A stretch of DNA of 39,776 bases from Acidimicrobiaceae bacterium (GTDB lineage Bacteria; Actinomycetota; Acidimicrobiia; Acidimicrobiales; Aldehydirespiratoraceae): positions 1 through 39,776 of the forward strand of contig JAPOQG010000259.1 of NCBI GenBank assembly GCA_026710865.1. Reading direction: 5' to 3'. Made by a program: the position numbers and the translations under genes. Below, piece after piece: positions 24,561 through 32,653 of the stretch. Each line of letters starts with the position of its first letter. The stretch's first letter is position 1. The notes below the pieces were generated by a model. The model was not told the origin of the DNA, did no database searches, and worked only from the letters and a program-made list of their open reading frames with translations.

Positions 24561-24964
24561 ACGATCGTCGGGATCACCCCGTGGTCGTGGAGGAACTCGG
24601 CCAGCCCGTCCACTAGCCGCAACCCGGCGACCTCCGAGACGGGCCACCACCGGGCCTCGGATGCGTCGCTGCCGGGACTGGGCGTGAGATCGCCGGCCAC
24701 CGTTGCCTCGAAGTCCAGGATCACGAAGTGCCGGTCGTCGCCGATGCGCTCCACCCAGCCCACCAGCCGGCCGCAGATCCCGTTCAGCCCGGTCTCCTCC
24801 TGCAGCTCGCGGGTCACGGCCTCCATCAGCATCTCGCCGGGCTCTACCCGTCCGCCCGGCACAGACCACTCCCCCACCCCCGGCGGGCGGCCGCGCTTCA
24901 CCAGCAGCAGATCATCGGCGCGACGGACGATCGCGCCCACGGCGACCTCCACCCCGGTGATCAT
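24557..24964 (-). CDS. Nudix hydrolase
   Basis: This 135-residue enzyme has a perfect Nudix box, G-x5-E-x7-R-E-x2-E-E-x-G, at residues 38-60 (GRVEPGE ... RELQEETGL). It hydrolyses a nucleoside diphosphate linked to another group; the exact substrate cannot be told. The N-terminal VAVGAIVRRADDLLLVKRG and the SEARWWPVSEV segment are typical of MutT-like members that follow a substrate-recognition loop. The start ATG overlaps the stop of the GNAT gene (ATGA, 24961-24964), so the two are co-translated. Confidence 0.93.
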   Translation of the reverse strand: MITGVEVAVGAIVRRADDLLLVKRGRPPGVGEWSVPGGRVEPGEMLMEAVTRELQEETGLNGICGRLVGWVERIGDDRHFVILDFEATVAGDLTPSPGSDASEARWWPVSEVAGLRLVDGLAEFLHDHGVIPTIV

Positions 24965-25461
24965 CGACGAGGCTCGGCGGTGTCTGCCAGCGAGCGGTGC
25001 ACGGTTATGGATCGTGCGACCAGGCCGTGCGTCTCGAAGAAGTTCTTCGTCTCGCGGTCACCGGGCAGGGCCAGGCTGTCGACCCCTATGCAGGCGCGCC
25101 GCCGGGCCCAGCCCATGAGCTCGCCCATCATCGCCTCCCCCACCCCGACACCGCGAGCCTCGGGCATCACATAGATGTCGGTGACGCGCCCCAGCACGGC
25201 GCCGTCGTGGAGCCCGACCAGGCGGATCACCCCGTAGCCGACGACCGCCTCGTCGACGGTGCCGACCACCACCAGCGCGTCATCCGATCGATGGTCTCGA
25301 TCCAGGCTCTGCTCCAGCGGCTCGGTTCGCGCCTCCAGTCGGGCCCACACATAGCCGCCGCGGCGGGGAGCCAGCTCGGCCGCCGCCCCGGCCGCCAACT
25401 CGACCACCGCAGCGATGTCGGAGTCGGCGGCCCGTCGAGCCCCCTCGTCAATCGCGGTCAT
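24961..25461 (-). CDS. GNAT-family N-acetyltransferase
   Basis: This 166-residue protein has the GNAT fold. The acetyl-CoA binding motif A is visible as TDIYVMPEARGVGVGEAMM (shortened), with the R/Q-x-x-G-x-G/A pattern at 103-108. The preceding strand is VVGYGVIRLVG and the C-terminal motif B is FFETHGLVARS. The substrate is unknown. ATG 25461 is the first start in frame, 39 bases after the DUF4193-like gene, so the three genes may share a transcript. Confidence 0.9.
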   Translation of the reverse strand: MTAIDEGARRAADSDIAAVVELAAGAAAELAPRRGGYVWARLEARTEPLEQSLDRDHRSDDALVVVGTVDEAVVGYGVIRLVGLHDGAVLGRVTDIYVMPEARGVGVGEAMMGELMGWARRRACIGVDSLALPGDRETKNFFETHGLVARSITVHRSLADTAEPRR

Positions 25462-25500
25462 CGGACGGGCGGGCGGACGGCCATGGCATCACTCGGGCGC

Positions 25501-26025
25501 TCAGCCGCGGAAGATCCTCTCGATGGACTCGCAGGGCTCCTCGCCCGACGGGCACACGGGACTCTCCCGCGATCCGAACTGGGTCATGCTCACGATGAGG
25601 AAGCACTGGTTGCAGGTCCATTCGTCCGAACGCGGCGGCGCCACCGACGGTGCAGCCTTGGCCGGGCCGGGGGCCTCCTCCTCCTCGTCCTCCTCGTCGT
25701 CGTCGCTGGCCGCGATACGGTCCCGGAGGATCTCCTCCAGGTCGGCCTCCACGTCGCTGGGGTGAACGTCCTCGTCGTCGTCGTCCTCGGCCGGCAGCGG
25801 GACGTCGTCGTCGTCCTCGTCGTCGTCCTCGTCCTCCAAGTCGGCTTCAGCATCGTCGTCGACGACGGTCTCTTCGTCGTCGTCGAGGTCCTCGTCGTCG
25901 TCGTCGAAGTCCTCCTCACCATCGAAGTCCTCGTCGTCGTCGAAGTCCTCGTCCAGTTCGCCGTCGAAGTCATCGCCGTCGCCGAAATCGAGATCGGCGT
26001 CGTCACGAGGGAGTCTGTCGGTCAT
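25501..26025 (-). CDS. DUF4193-like zinc-binding protein with a long acidic N-terminus
   Basis: The C-terminal 40 residues resemble the actinobacterial DUF4193 domain: Cys138-x2-Cys141 in EWTCNQCFLIV and Cys158/Cys165 in CPSGEEPC, which could bind zinc. Residues 1-125 are almost entirely Asp and Glu, written as runs of GAC/GAG/GAT trinucleotides, far more acidic than usual for the family. The function is unknown; small zinc proteins of this kind are expected in the cytoplasm. I chose ATG 26025; an upstream TTG at 26082 would place the TATGAT promoter inside the gene. The trinucleotide tracts can change length but not frame. Confidence 0.8.
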   Translation of the reverse strand: MTDRLPRDDADLDFGDGDDFDGELDEDFDDDEDFDGEEDFDDDDEDLDDDEETVVDDDAEADLEDEDDDEDDDDVPLPAEDDDDEDVHPSDVEADLEEILRDRIAASDDDEEDEEEEAPGPAKAAPSVAPPRSDEWTCNQCFLIVSMTQFGSRESPVCPSGEEPCESIERIFRG

Positions 26026-26064
26026 CTCTACTGCTGAGGGGTCGGGGTCGGGGGACGTGGGCGG

Positions 26065-26070
26065 ATCATA
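26065..26070 (-). promoter_or_regulatory. -10 hexamer TATGAT of the DUF4193-like gene
   Basis: TATGAT on the minus strand is the best -10 match in this gap. It would give a leader of about 32 bases before ATG 26025. No clear -35 is visible. Confidence 0.4.
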
Positions 26071-26144
26071 GACACAGATCAACGGAGTGCGACGGTATTT
26101 CGCGGCGGTATCCGCGGCGGTACGGCCACGGGGCGCTCGCCGGC

Positions 26145-27776
26145 CTACAAGCTTGAAGACGGGTGTGCCTGTGCTGCCCTCTGCTGCTCGGCCCGCTTCT
26201 CCGCGTCGAGCCGGCCCAGCCCCAGATCCTGCTCGTGGTTGACGAACGACATGAGCTCCGCGACCGCGGTGTGACCGGCCTCCTCAGCGATGAGACGGTG
26301 CATCCGCTGGCACACGCGCCGGTAGGCCGGATGGCCCTGCAGGGTGGTGCGCAACTCGACCATGTGCATCGCCTCCCGCGCGTTCAGCTGCATCGAGTAG
26401 CGCACCCGGTAGGCCAGAGCGACCGCGTAGGCGGCCTGGTCGGGCAGCTCGGCGCTGAGCGCCTCGTAGAGCCGGGCCGACCGGGCCATCACCTCGTCGA
26501 ACTGCTCGTCCACACCGGCCGCGCCGACCGCTTCGGGCCGGACGAAGCCGTGGCGGGTCGACAGGGGCTGCCACTCGATGGTGAGCATCCGGTGGCGCTG
26601 CAGGTCGCGGAACGCCCCGTAGTCGGACAGCACGTCGAACCGGTAGTAGACGCGCTCCAGGGCCCGGCCCGGCCGGTGGCGGCGGTTGGTGCGCTCACCG
26701 CAGTACGACCGCACCACGTCGATGCGCTCGGCGGGTGACATGGACCTCACCCTGGCCTCGATGGTGTGCTCCGGAAGCGACGTGTGGGGATACAGCATCG
26801 CGGCGATCATCTTCGTCTCCCCGTCGGGGTCGAAGTCCGTCAGCTCCACCGAGTCGTCGGTCACCGGGCCTCCGACGGCGTCGCCGAACACCCGGTCCGC
26901 CAGTTCGTCCATGGCGGCGCGGTTGTCCGCCAGGTAGCGGGTGGTGAGCTCGCCCCGGTCGGGCAGGTCCACCCGCTTGAGGAACGAGGGGATCACCTTG
27001 CGCAGCTCGGTGAGCATCATCTCGGCGTAGAGGCGCGATTCGGGGAGGGGGTGGGCCCGCATCCGCAGCAGCAGCGCCTCGTAGGACTGGCCCGGCCCGT
27101 AGATGCCCACGTTGCTCAGGGACGCGGCCGGGAGCATCCCGCGGACGGAGTCCAGCGCCCGGGCCTTGATGGCCTGCCGGTAGGCGAAGTCGGAGTCGCC
27201 GTCCTGCTTGGGAACGTTGGCCCGGAAGAAGTCCTGCATGACGGGGACGAGCTCCGAGTAGGTCGAGAACATGCGGTCTATGTCGCCCACGTAGCGGGTC
27301 CCCAGCGACGAGTTGAGCACCTGGGCGTCCCGGTAGTAGCGGTACCGCCCGCCCAGCCGCTGGTCGTAGGCGATGTAGCGGGTGCTCTGCTCGAGGTAGG
27401 CCATCAGCCGGCCCCACTCCAGCACCTTGGTGAGGAGGTTGGAGGCCTGCTCGCAGGCCAGGTGGACGCCGCCGAGCTGGGCCACGGAGTCGTCGCCGTA
27501 CTCGAAGAACACCCGGTCGTACAGGGCCTCGGCCCGGCGCAGGCCGACGGTGGCGTCGATGGTTATGTCCCCGGTGATGTCCAGGTCGTCGACGAACTCG
27601 TCGAGGAACAGCCGGCGCAGGCTCGACATCGAGCGGGAGTAGCGGGCGAACAGGGCGCCCTTCACGACCTCGGGCAGGTTCACCAGCGCGAACACCGGCT
27701 GGTCGAGGTTGGTGAAGTAACGGCGCAGTATGTCGGCCTCCTCCGCAGAGAAGGTCTCAGCCGCGTACAGGGTCAC
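26145..27776 (-). CDS. Duplicated ThyX-superfamily protein
   Basis: The 543-residue protein contains two ThyX-like halves. The first has EYGDDSVAQLGG, then LEQSTRYIAYD, matching the E-Q-S-x-R-Y end of the flavin thymidylate synthase motif. The second has LYPHTSLPEH and RHRMLTIEWQPLSTR, a clear but altered version of RHR-x2-S-x-N-E-x-S-x-R: Thr replaces the first Ser, and Ile-Glu-Trp replaces N-E spacing. Authentic ThyX is about 250 residues and forms dUMP to dTMP with FAD and folate. This protein may retain flavin binding with a different or reduced activity. GTG 27776 is supported by TAGGGT 8 bases upstream; ATG 27803 is the alternative. Confidence 0.82.
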   Translation of the reverse strand: MTLYAAETFSAEEADILRRYFTNLDQPVFALVNLPEVVKGALFARYSRSMSSLRRLFLDEFVDDLDITGDITIDATVGLRRAEALYDRVFFEYGDDSVAQLGGVHLACEQASNLLTKVLEWGRLMAYLEQSTRYIAYDQRLGGRYRYYRDAQVLNSSLGTRYVGDIDRMFSTYSELVPVMQDFFRANVPKQDGDSDFAYRQAIKARALDSVRGMLPAASLSNVGIYGPGQSYEALLLRMRAHPLPESRLYAEMMLTELRKVIPSFLKRVDLPDRGELTTRYLADNRAAMDELADRVFGDAVGGPVTDDSVELTDFDPDGETKMIAAMLYPHTSLPEHTIEARVRSMSPAERIDVVRSYCGERTNRRHRPGRALERVYYRFDVLSDYGAFRDLQRHRMLTIEWQPLSTRHGFVRPEAVGAAGVDEQFDEVMARSARLYEALSAELPDQAAYAVALAYRVRYSMQLNAREAMHMVELRTTLQGHPAYRRVCQRMHRLIAEEAGHTAVAELMSFVNHEQDLGLGRLDAEKRAEQQRAAQAHPSSSL

Positions 27777-27784
27777 AGGGCGCG

Positions 27785-27790
27785 ACCCTA
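27785..27790 (-). promoter_or_regulatory. -10 hexamer TAGGGT, leaderless promoter of the ThyX-like gene
   Basis: TAGGGT ends 8 bases before GTG 27776. It would lie inside the gene if ATG 27803 were the start. Confidence 0.5.
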
Positions 27791-27828
27791 GAGGCGCAGG
27801 CATGGCTGCGCGCGGATCGCGGGAGGGG

Positions 27829-29001
27829 TCAGGAGGCCGCGAATGCGGCTCGTGCGGCCGACATGGCGGAGGCGTCCAGCCAGCAGTCCAGAGCAGTCAT
27901 GGCCAGCACCTTGGCGCCGTCGACGACCGCCGAGTCGCCCCGTGGCCCGCGGGCGTACTCGGCGAAGGCCGGCGTGTGGATGGCGACATCGTCGGGAGCC
28001 ACCTTGACCATCGGGTGTATGGAGGGGACGGCGTAGCTGACGTTGCCCATGTCGGTGCTGCCCACCACGCGGGCGTCGGAGCCGGAGACGGTCTCCCTGC
28101 CGACCGCGGCGAGGTTGTCCAGGTAGCGGTCGAGCAGCACGGGGTTGTCGTTCATGTCGGCGTATGCCGGGTCCCCCCATTCGATGTCCAGCTCGCAGCC
28201 GGCCGCGTCGGCGCCCGCCCGCAGGCAGGCCGCCACCCGCTCCTTGAGCGGCTCGAGGGTCGACAGGTTGGTCGAACGCACGTACCACTCGGCCTCGGCC
28301 GTGGCCGGGACGATGTTGGCCTTGGTGCCGCCGTCGATGAAGATCCCGTGGATCCGCTCGTCGTCGCGGATGTGCTGGCGCAGCGCGGCGACCGCGTTGT
28401 AGCCGAGCACGGCCGCGTCGAGCGCGTTGCGGCCCATCTCGGGGGCGGCGGCGGCATGGGCTGCCGCCCCGGTGTAGCGGGCGTTGAGCCGGTGCACCGC
28501 CACCGCGTGGAACACCTCGAGCTCGTGGTTGGCGGGATGGATCATCATGGCCGCGTCGGCGTCTGAGAACGCGCCCGCCCGCAGCATGATCTCCTTGCCT
28601 CCCCCGCCCTCCTCCGCGGGGGTGCCCATGACCGCCACCCGGCCGCCGGCCTCGCCGGCCAGGGCGGCCAGGGCGAGGCCCGCGCCCAGGCCCGACGCGG
28701 CGATGATGTTGTGCCCGCAGGCGTGGCCGATCCCGGGGAGCGCGTCGTACTCGCAGACCACGGCGACCAGCGGCCCGTCGCCGTCGCCGGCCCGGGCCTC
28801 GAAGGCGGTGTCGAGGCCGTAGGCGCGGCGCTGCACGGTCAGTCCGTGCTCGGCCAGCACCCCGGTCAGCAGGTCGTGGGCGTGGTGCTCCTCGAAGCAG
28901 AGCTCGGGCCGTTCATGGATGCGGTGCGACACGTCGAGCAGCTCCGGTGCCAGCCGATCGATCTCGTCGCACGCCCGCTGCTTGGCTTCAGTGATCTCCA
29001 T
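27829..29001 (-). CDS. M20-family amidohydrolase/peptidase
   Basis: This 390-residue metalloenzyme belongs to the M20D (AbgB/aminoacylase-like) group, which cleaves amide bonds of N-acyl amino acids or small peptides. Metal-site features are Asp86 in CEYDALPGIGHACGHN (His93, Cys95, His97), Glu130/Glu131 in GTPAEEGGGG, and His155. The dimerisation domain begins at HRLNARYTGAAAHAAAAPE (shortened). The last metal His lies in KVAPDDVAIHTPAFAEY. The substrate is not determined. ATG 29001 is 7 bases after a TAGGAT hexamer. There is no signal peptide, so it is cytoplasmic. It follows the helY operon on the same strand. Confidence 0.93.
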   Translation of the reverse strand: MEITEAKQRACDEIDRLAPELLDVSHRIHERPELCFEEHHAHDLLTGVLAEHGLTVQRRAYGLDTAFEARAGDGDGPLVAVVCEYDALPGIGHACGHNIIAASGLGAGLALAALAGEAGGRVAVMGTPAEEGGGGKEIMLRAGAFSDADAAMMIHPANHELEVFHAVAVHRLNARYTGAAAHAAAAPEMGRNALDAAVLGYNAVAALRQHIRDDERIHGIFIDGGTKANIVPATAEAEWYVRSTNLSTLEPLKERVAACLRAGADAAGCELDIEWGDPAYADMNDNPVLLDRYLDNLAAVGRETVSGSDARVVGSTDMGNVSYAVPSIHPMVKVAPDDVAIHTPAFAEYARGPRGDSAVVDGAKVLAMTALDCWLDASAMSAARAAFAAS

Positions 29002-29008
29002 GGCGACG

Positions 29009-29014
29009 ATCCTA
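29009..29014 (-). promoter_or_regulatory. -10 hexamer TAGGAT, leaderless promoter of the M20 gene
   Basis: TAGGAT ends 7 bases before ATG 29001. It overlaps the stop of the upstream gene, giving the M20 gene its own promoter. Confidence 0.5.
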
Positions 29015-29671
29015 GGCCGGTCCGGAGGCGGCGGGGGTGGGGATCCACACCTCCAGGGCTCCGGGCTCGACTCGCAGGCTGAGGGTCCGGGCCCGGCCCA
29101 GGCGGCGGCCGTCAAGGTAGACGTCCAGGGCGGGGTCGAGGTCGTATTGGGCTGCCGCGATGCGACGCTGGGTGATGCGCGGATGGGGGACATGGGTTCC
29201 TGCGGGCAGGCGGCGGCGGGCCGCGAGGCGCACCGAGAGCGGGGGGCCGGCGTCGAACACGTCGAGGCGGCCGTCGCCGGGATGGGACCGGGGCGCCGCG
29301 TTCCAGCGGCCGATGAACGATGCGTTGGCCGCCACCAGCAGGCGGCCCCGCCACCACGAGCGGCGGGCTACGAGATGGGCGACGAACCATCCGAGCCGCC
29401 CGTCGATCAGCGCCGCGCCCACGTCGACCTCGAAGCGGGCTCCGGTCCCGGCCGCGGGCCCCGACGACGCCCTGCGGCCCTGGACCATCCCGAGGGTCCG
29501 GGCCAGGTCGCCGCCGGTGAGCACCACCGGCGGCAGCGGCCGGCCGGCCCGGCGGGCCTCGGCGACGATCCGGCCGGCGGCGACGTCGCTGTCCGCGGTG
29601 GAGGCGTCGGGCGGGATCTCCCCCTCCTCGCCGAAGTCGACACCCCATCCGCGGCCGCGGCCCCCGATCAC
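29012..29671 (-). CDS. Protein resembling the C-terminal domain of diacylglycerol/lipid kinases
   Basis: This 219-residue protein resembles the C-terminal beta domain of YegS/DagK-type lipid kinases: LLVAANASFIGRWNAAP, then GDGRLDVFDAG and DVYLDGRRLGRARTLSLRVE (shortened). That domain normally shapes the lipid site, with a NAD-kinase-like nucleotide domain preceding it. The nucleotide domain's GGDG motif is absent; VVLTGGDLARTLGM near residue 50 is the closest match. It may be a degenerate or non-catalytic member. The GTG start overlaps the helY stop (GTGA, 29668-29671), which strongly suggests co-translation with helY. Confidence 0.65.
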   Translation of the reverse strand: MIGGRGRGWGVDFGEEGEIPPDASTADSDVAAGRIVAEARRAGRPLPPVVLTGGDLARTLGMVQGRRASSGPAAGTGARFEVDVGAALIDGRLGWFVAHLVARRSWWRGRLLVAANASFIGRWNAAPRSHPGDGRLDVFDAGPPLSVRLAARRRLPAGTHVPHPRITQRRIAAAQYDLDPALDVYLDGRRLGRARTLSLRVEPGALEVWIPTPAASGPA

Positions 29672-31797
29672 GCCGCCCCCGGCCGGGTTCCGGCCGCGGA
29701 GCCGGCATCGTTGTCGTCCACTGCACCCGAGGCGGCCACCACTCCCCTGTTCAGCGCCCGGACCGCCTGCTGCGCGGCCCGCGCCGTGTCGGCGTTCGGT
29801 GCCACCGCCGCGATGCGGCGGCACAGATCGATGACCTGTTTGAGGTTGCGCACCAGGTCGCCACCGGAGAAGCCCTCGTCCAGCAGCGCCTCGAAGGACT
29901 CCTGTGCGGCCCAGCGGTGAGCCGCGGGCGCGAAGCCGGTCTCCAGCGACCGGATGGGTTCCACCCCGAAACGCTGCTCGGTCCGGTGCAGGTCGTCCAG
30001 GTCGGCTTCGATGCGGCGCAGGCGGCGGTAGGCGGCTCCGGACGGGATCCACACTTCGGGCCTCCGTCCTGGCGACCGGTGCTCGTAGGTGAACGCCGAC
30101 AGCACCGAGGCCAGCTCGGCCGGCGACAGCCCGTCGAACCGCCCGGCGTGGAGGGCCTCGGCCACGGCCAGGTCCGCCTCGTGGAAGACGCGCGACACCA
30201 GCACCCCGGACGCGGTGGGCTCCCAGCCGTCGAGATGTCCACGGGAGCGCAGCACCGAGGCCACCGCGTCGAAGCGCCCGACGAGGTTCGCCGACGACGA
30301 GGAGGTGTCGGCCTGGTGCTGGGCGAAGGAGCGGCCCAGCAGATCGCGGGCAGCGGCGACGGACGTCCGTCCCAGCAGGCCGGCCACCATGTTGTAGGTG
30401 GGACGGAAGGCCGAGCGCAGCTCGAAGGATCGGCTGGCGGCCAGCGCCGCGATGTCGGCGAAGCTGCAGTCGGTCGACCACAGCATCACCGCCCAGCCGC
30501 GGTCGTCGATGCCCCGGCGGCCGGCCCGGCCCGTCAGCTGGGTGTACTGGGCCGGGCTGAGCGGCGCGATGCGCTGGCCGTCGTACTTGGTGGGCTTGTC
30601 GATCACGACGCTGCGGGCCGGCATGTTCACGCCCAGCGCCAGAGTCTCGGTGGCGAACACCACGCTGACCAGGCCCTCTGAGAAGCAGTGCTCCACGGTC
30701 TCCTTGAAGACCGGGATCATCCCGGCGTGATGCGACGCGATGCCGAGTCGGAGCCGGTCGGCCCACCGGCGGGCTCCCAGCGCGGCGAGATCGGCCCGGT
30801 CGAGGCCGGCGAGCCGGGCCTCGACGATGCCGTCGATGCGAGCGGCCTCGTCGTCGCTGGTGTAGCGGGCGCCGTCGCGGGCCAGGCGGGCCGCGGCCTG
30901 ATCGCATCCCTTGCGGCTGAACACGAACCAGATGACCGGCAGCAGGCTGCGCTCCTGCAGCTCGGCCAGCAGGTCGATGCGCCGGGGAGGCCGCCAGAGA
31001 CCGCCGCGGCCGTTCTCCCCGCGTGCAGGAGGACCCTTCGACCCCCGGCGCCCCCGGTCCGCGGGACGGCCCGAGCCCCGGCGCCCCCGACCTGCGGGAC
31101 GGCCCGAGCCCCGGCTCCGGTGCGTCGTCGCGGGCGCGTCGAAGCGGCTTCCCCGAGGGTTGGGGCTGCCGTCGGTGAGGATGGGAACGATCTGCACCGT
31201 GTCGGAGCGGCGACGGCCCACGGCGTACAGGTTGGTCAGCGGCACGGGCCGCCGGCTCTCGGCCACCACCGCGGTCGGGCCGTGCACCCGGTTGAGCCAG
31301 TCGCCGAGCTCGGAGTGGTTGGAGACCGTGGCCGACAGGCACACCAGCGCCACATCGGCAGGCAGATGGAGGATCACCTCCTCCCACACGGGCCCGCGGT
31401 AGGGATCCTCCAGGAAGTGGACCTCGTCGAGGACTACCGCCCCGAGCCTGGCGTCCACCGCGCCCGCGTAGATCATGTTGCGCAGCACCTCGATGGTCAT
31501 CACCACCGCGTCGGCGTCGCCCGCGATGACGTTGTCGCCGGTCAGCAAACCCACCCGTTCCGGTCCGAGCCGGCGGCAAAGGTCCCGGTACTTCTGATTG
31601 GACAGGGCCTTGATGGGGGTGGTGTAGAAGGCCCGACGGCCCCCGGACAGGGCCGTGTCGACCGCATGGTCGGCCACCACCGTCTTGCCCGAGCCGGTCG
31701 GAGCGCTGACGAGCACCGACCGGCCGGAGTCGAGATGGCCGATGGCGCGGCGCTGGAACTCGTCGAGTGCGAAGCCAGTCTCGGCCGGCCCCGTCAC
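29668..31797 (-). CDS. helY: HelY/Ski2-like RNA helicase
   Basis: This superfamily 2 DExH helicase of the Ski2/Mtr4 group has 709 residues. Walker A is APTGSGKT (Lys38), TTPIKALSNQK is motif Ia, DEVH is at 124-127, SAT at 155-157, and QLTGRAGRRG is motif VI. The C-terminal helical domain is shorter than in mycobacterial HelY. An Arg/Gly-rich insert at about 226-268 (SGRPAGRGRRGSGRPADRGR) comes from a 33-base tandem repeat at 31047-31112 and probably adds RNA affinity. These enzymes unwind structured RNA for processing or decay. GTG 31797 lies 16 bases after the tatC stop, giving the order tatA-tatC-helY. Confidence 0.93.
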   Translation of the reverse strand: MTGPAETGFALDEFQRRAIGHLDSGRSVLVSAPTGSGKTVVADHAVDTALSGGRRAFYTTPIKALSNQKYRDLCRRLGPERVGLLTGDNVIAGDADAVVMTIEVLRNMIYAGAVDARLGAVVLDEVHFLEDPYRGPVWEEVILHLPADVALVCLSATVSNHSELGDWLNRVHGPTAVVAESRRPVPLTNLYAVGRRRSDTVQIVPILTDGSPNPRGSRFDAPATTHRSRGSGRPAGRGRRGSGRPADRGRRGSKGPPARGENGRGGLWRPPRRIDLLAELQERSLLPVIWFVFSRKGCDQAAARLARDGARYTSDDEAARIDGIVEARLAGLDRADLAALGARRWADRLRLGIASHHAGMIPVFKETVEHCFSEGLVSVVFATETLALGVNMPARSVVIDKPTKYDGQRIAPLSPAQYTQLTGRAGRRGIDDRGWAVMLWSTDCSFADIAALAASRSFELRSAFRPTYNMVAGLLGRTSVAAARDLLGRSFAQHQADTSSSSANLVGRFDAVASVLRSRGHLDGWEPTASGVLVSRVFHEADLAVAEALHAGRFDGLSPAELASVLSAFTYEHRSPGRRPEVWIPSGAAYRRLRRIEADLDDLHRTEQRFGVEPIRSLETGFAPAAHRWAAQESFEALLDEGFSGGDLVRNLKQVIDLCRRIAAVAPNADTARAAQQAVRALNRGVVAASGAVDDNDAGSAAGTRPGAA
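31047..31112 (-). repeat. 33-base tandem repeat within helY
   Basis: Two units (31047-31079 and 31080-31112) differ at a few bases and encode the repeated Gly/Arg/Pro insert. The period is a multiple of three, so changes in number keep the frame. Confidence 0.7.
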
Positions 31798-31813
31798 CGT
31801 TCAGAGGCCGGGC

Positions 31814-32635
31814 TCACCGCCCCGCCGCCTCTCGCTTGCGTCGCCGGCGGCGGGTGAGCACGCCCCACAGGATCGCGAACTCGTAGAAGGCGTACATGGG
31901 GACGGACAGGGCCATCAGGGTGAAGGGGTCGCCGCTGGGGGTGATGACCGCCACCAGTATCACGATTCCGACCACCGCGTAGGAGCGGATCCGGCGGAGG
32001 GTGCGGTTCTCTACGATCCCCATGGCCTGCAGCCCGATGAGGACTATCGGGAACTGGAAGGCGATCCCGAAGGCCACCATCATCTTCACCACGAAGCCGA
32101 GATACTCCTTCGGGCTGAACAGCGACACCAGGTCGGGGCCGCCGATGTCCTTCAGGAAGTCGAGGGCCCGGGGCAGGCTCCAGTAGGCCAGCGCCGCGCC
32201 CAACGCGAACAGCAGCACGCCCGCCGCCACGAACGGGACCGCGTAGCGCTTCTCGTGGCGGTACAGGCCGGGAGCGATGAAGCGCCACCCCTGCCACAGC
32301 AGCACCGGCATGGCCAGGGCCAGGCCCGAATAGCCGACCAGGGTGAGCCGCACGCTGAAGGGCTCGAGCGGGCTGGTCACGAACAGGTTGCAGCCGCCGT
32401 CGGGACCGAACAGCGCGGAGTCGACCCGCTCCTCGGGCGGGAAGGTCCGGCAGTACGGCTCCAGCAGGAAGTCGAGGATGAACGGGTAGAGGATCCAGCA
32501 GGCCATCGCGCACACCGCCACGGCCACCGCCGACTTGATCAGGCGGTTGCGGAGCTCGCCCAGGTGCTCCATGAGCGTCATGTGGCCGCCCTCGTCGAGG
32601 TTCTGGGGGGCGCCGTCGTCGTCGGTGTCGGTCAT
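31814..32635 (-). CDS. tatC: Twin-arginine translocase subunit TatC
   Basis: TatC is the receptor of the Tat pathway that exports folded proteins with twin-arginine signals. The 273 residues show the family's N-terminal MTLMEHLGELRNRLIKS (conserved LxELRxR, cytoplasmic), six membrane helices, the periplasmic-side FVTSPLEPFSVRL, the conserved Glu region near FSPKEYLGF, and AVITPSGDPFTLMALSVPMY (shortened) near the end. The C-terminus is basic. It starts 18 bases after the tatA stop. Confidence 0.96.
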   Translation of the reverse strand: MTDTDDDGAPQNLDEGGHMTLMEHLGELRNRLIKSAVAVAVCAMACWILYPFILDFLLEPYCRTFPPEERVDSALFGPDGGCNLFVTSPLEPFSVRLTLVGYSGLALAMPVLLWQGWRFIAPGLYRHEKRYAVPFVAAGVLLFALGAALAYWSLPRALDFLKDIGGPDLVSLFSPKEYLGFVVKMMVAFGIAFQFPIVLIGLQAMGIVENRTLRRIRSYAVVGIVILVAVITPSGDPFTLMALSVPMYAFYEFAILWGVLTRRRRRKREAAGR

Positions 32636-32653
32636 CGCTCAACCGGGCCGTGC

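Noticed and set aside
25650-25990. Phase variation through GAC/GTC trinucleotide runs in the DUF4193-like gene
   Set aside because: Trinucleotide changes keep the frame. They could vary protein length but not switch it off.
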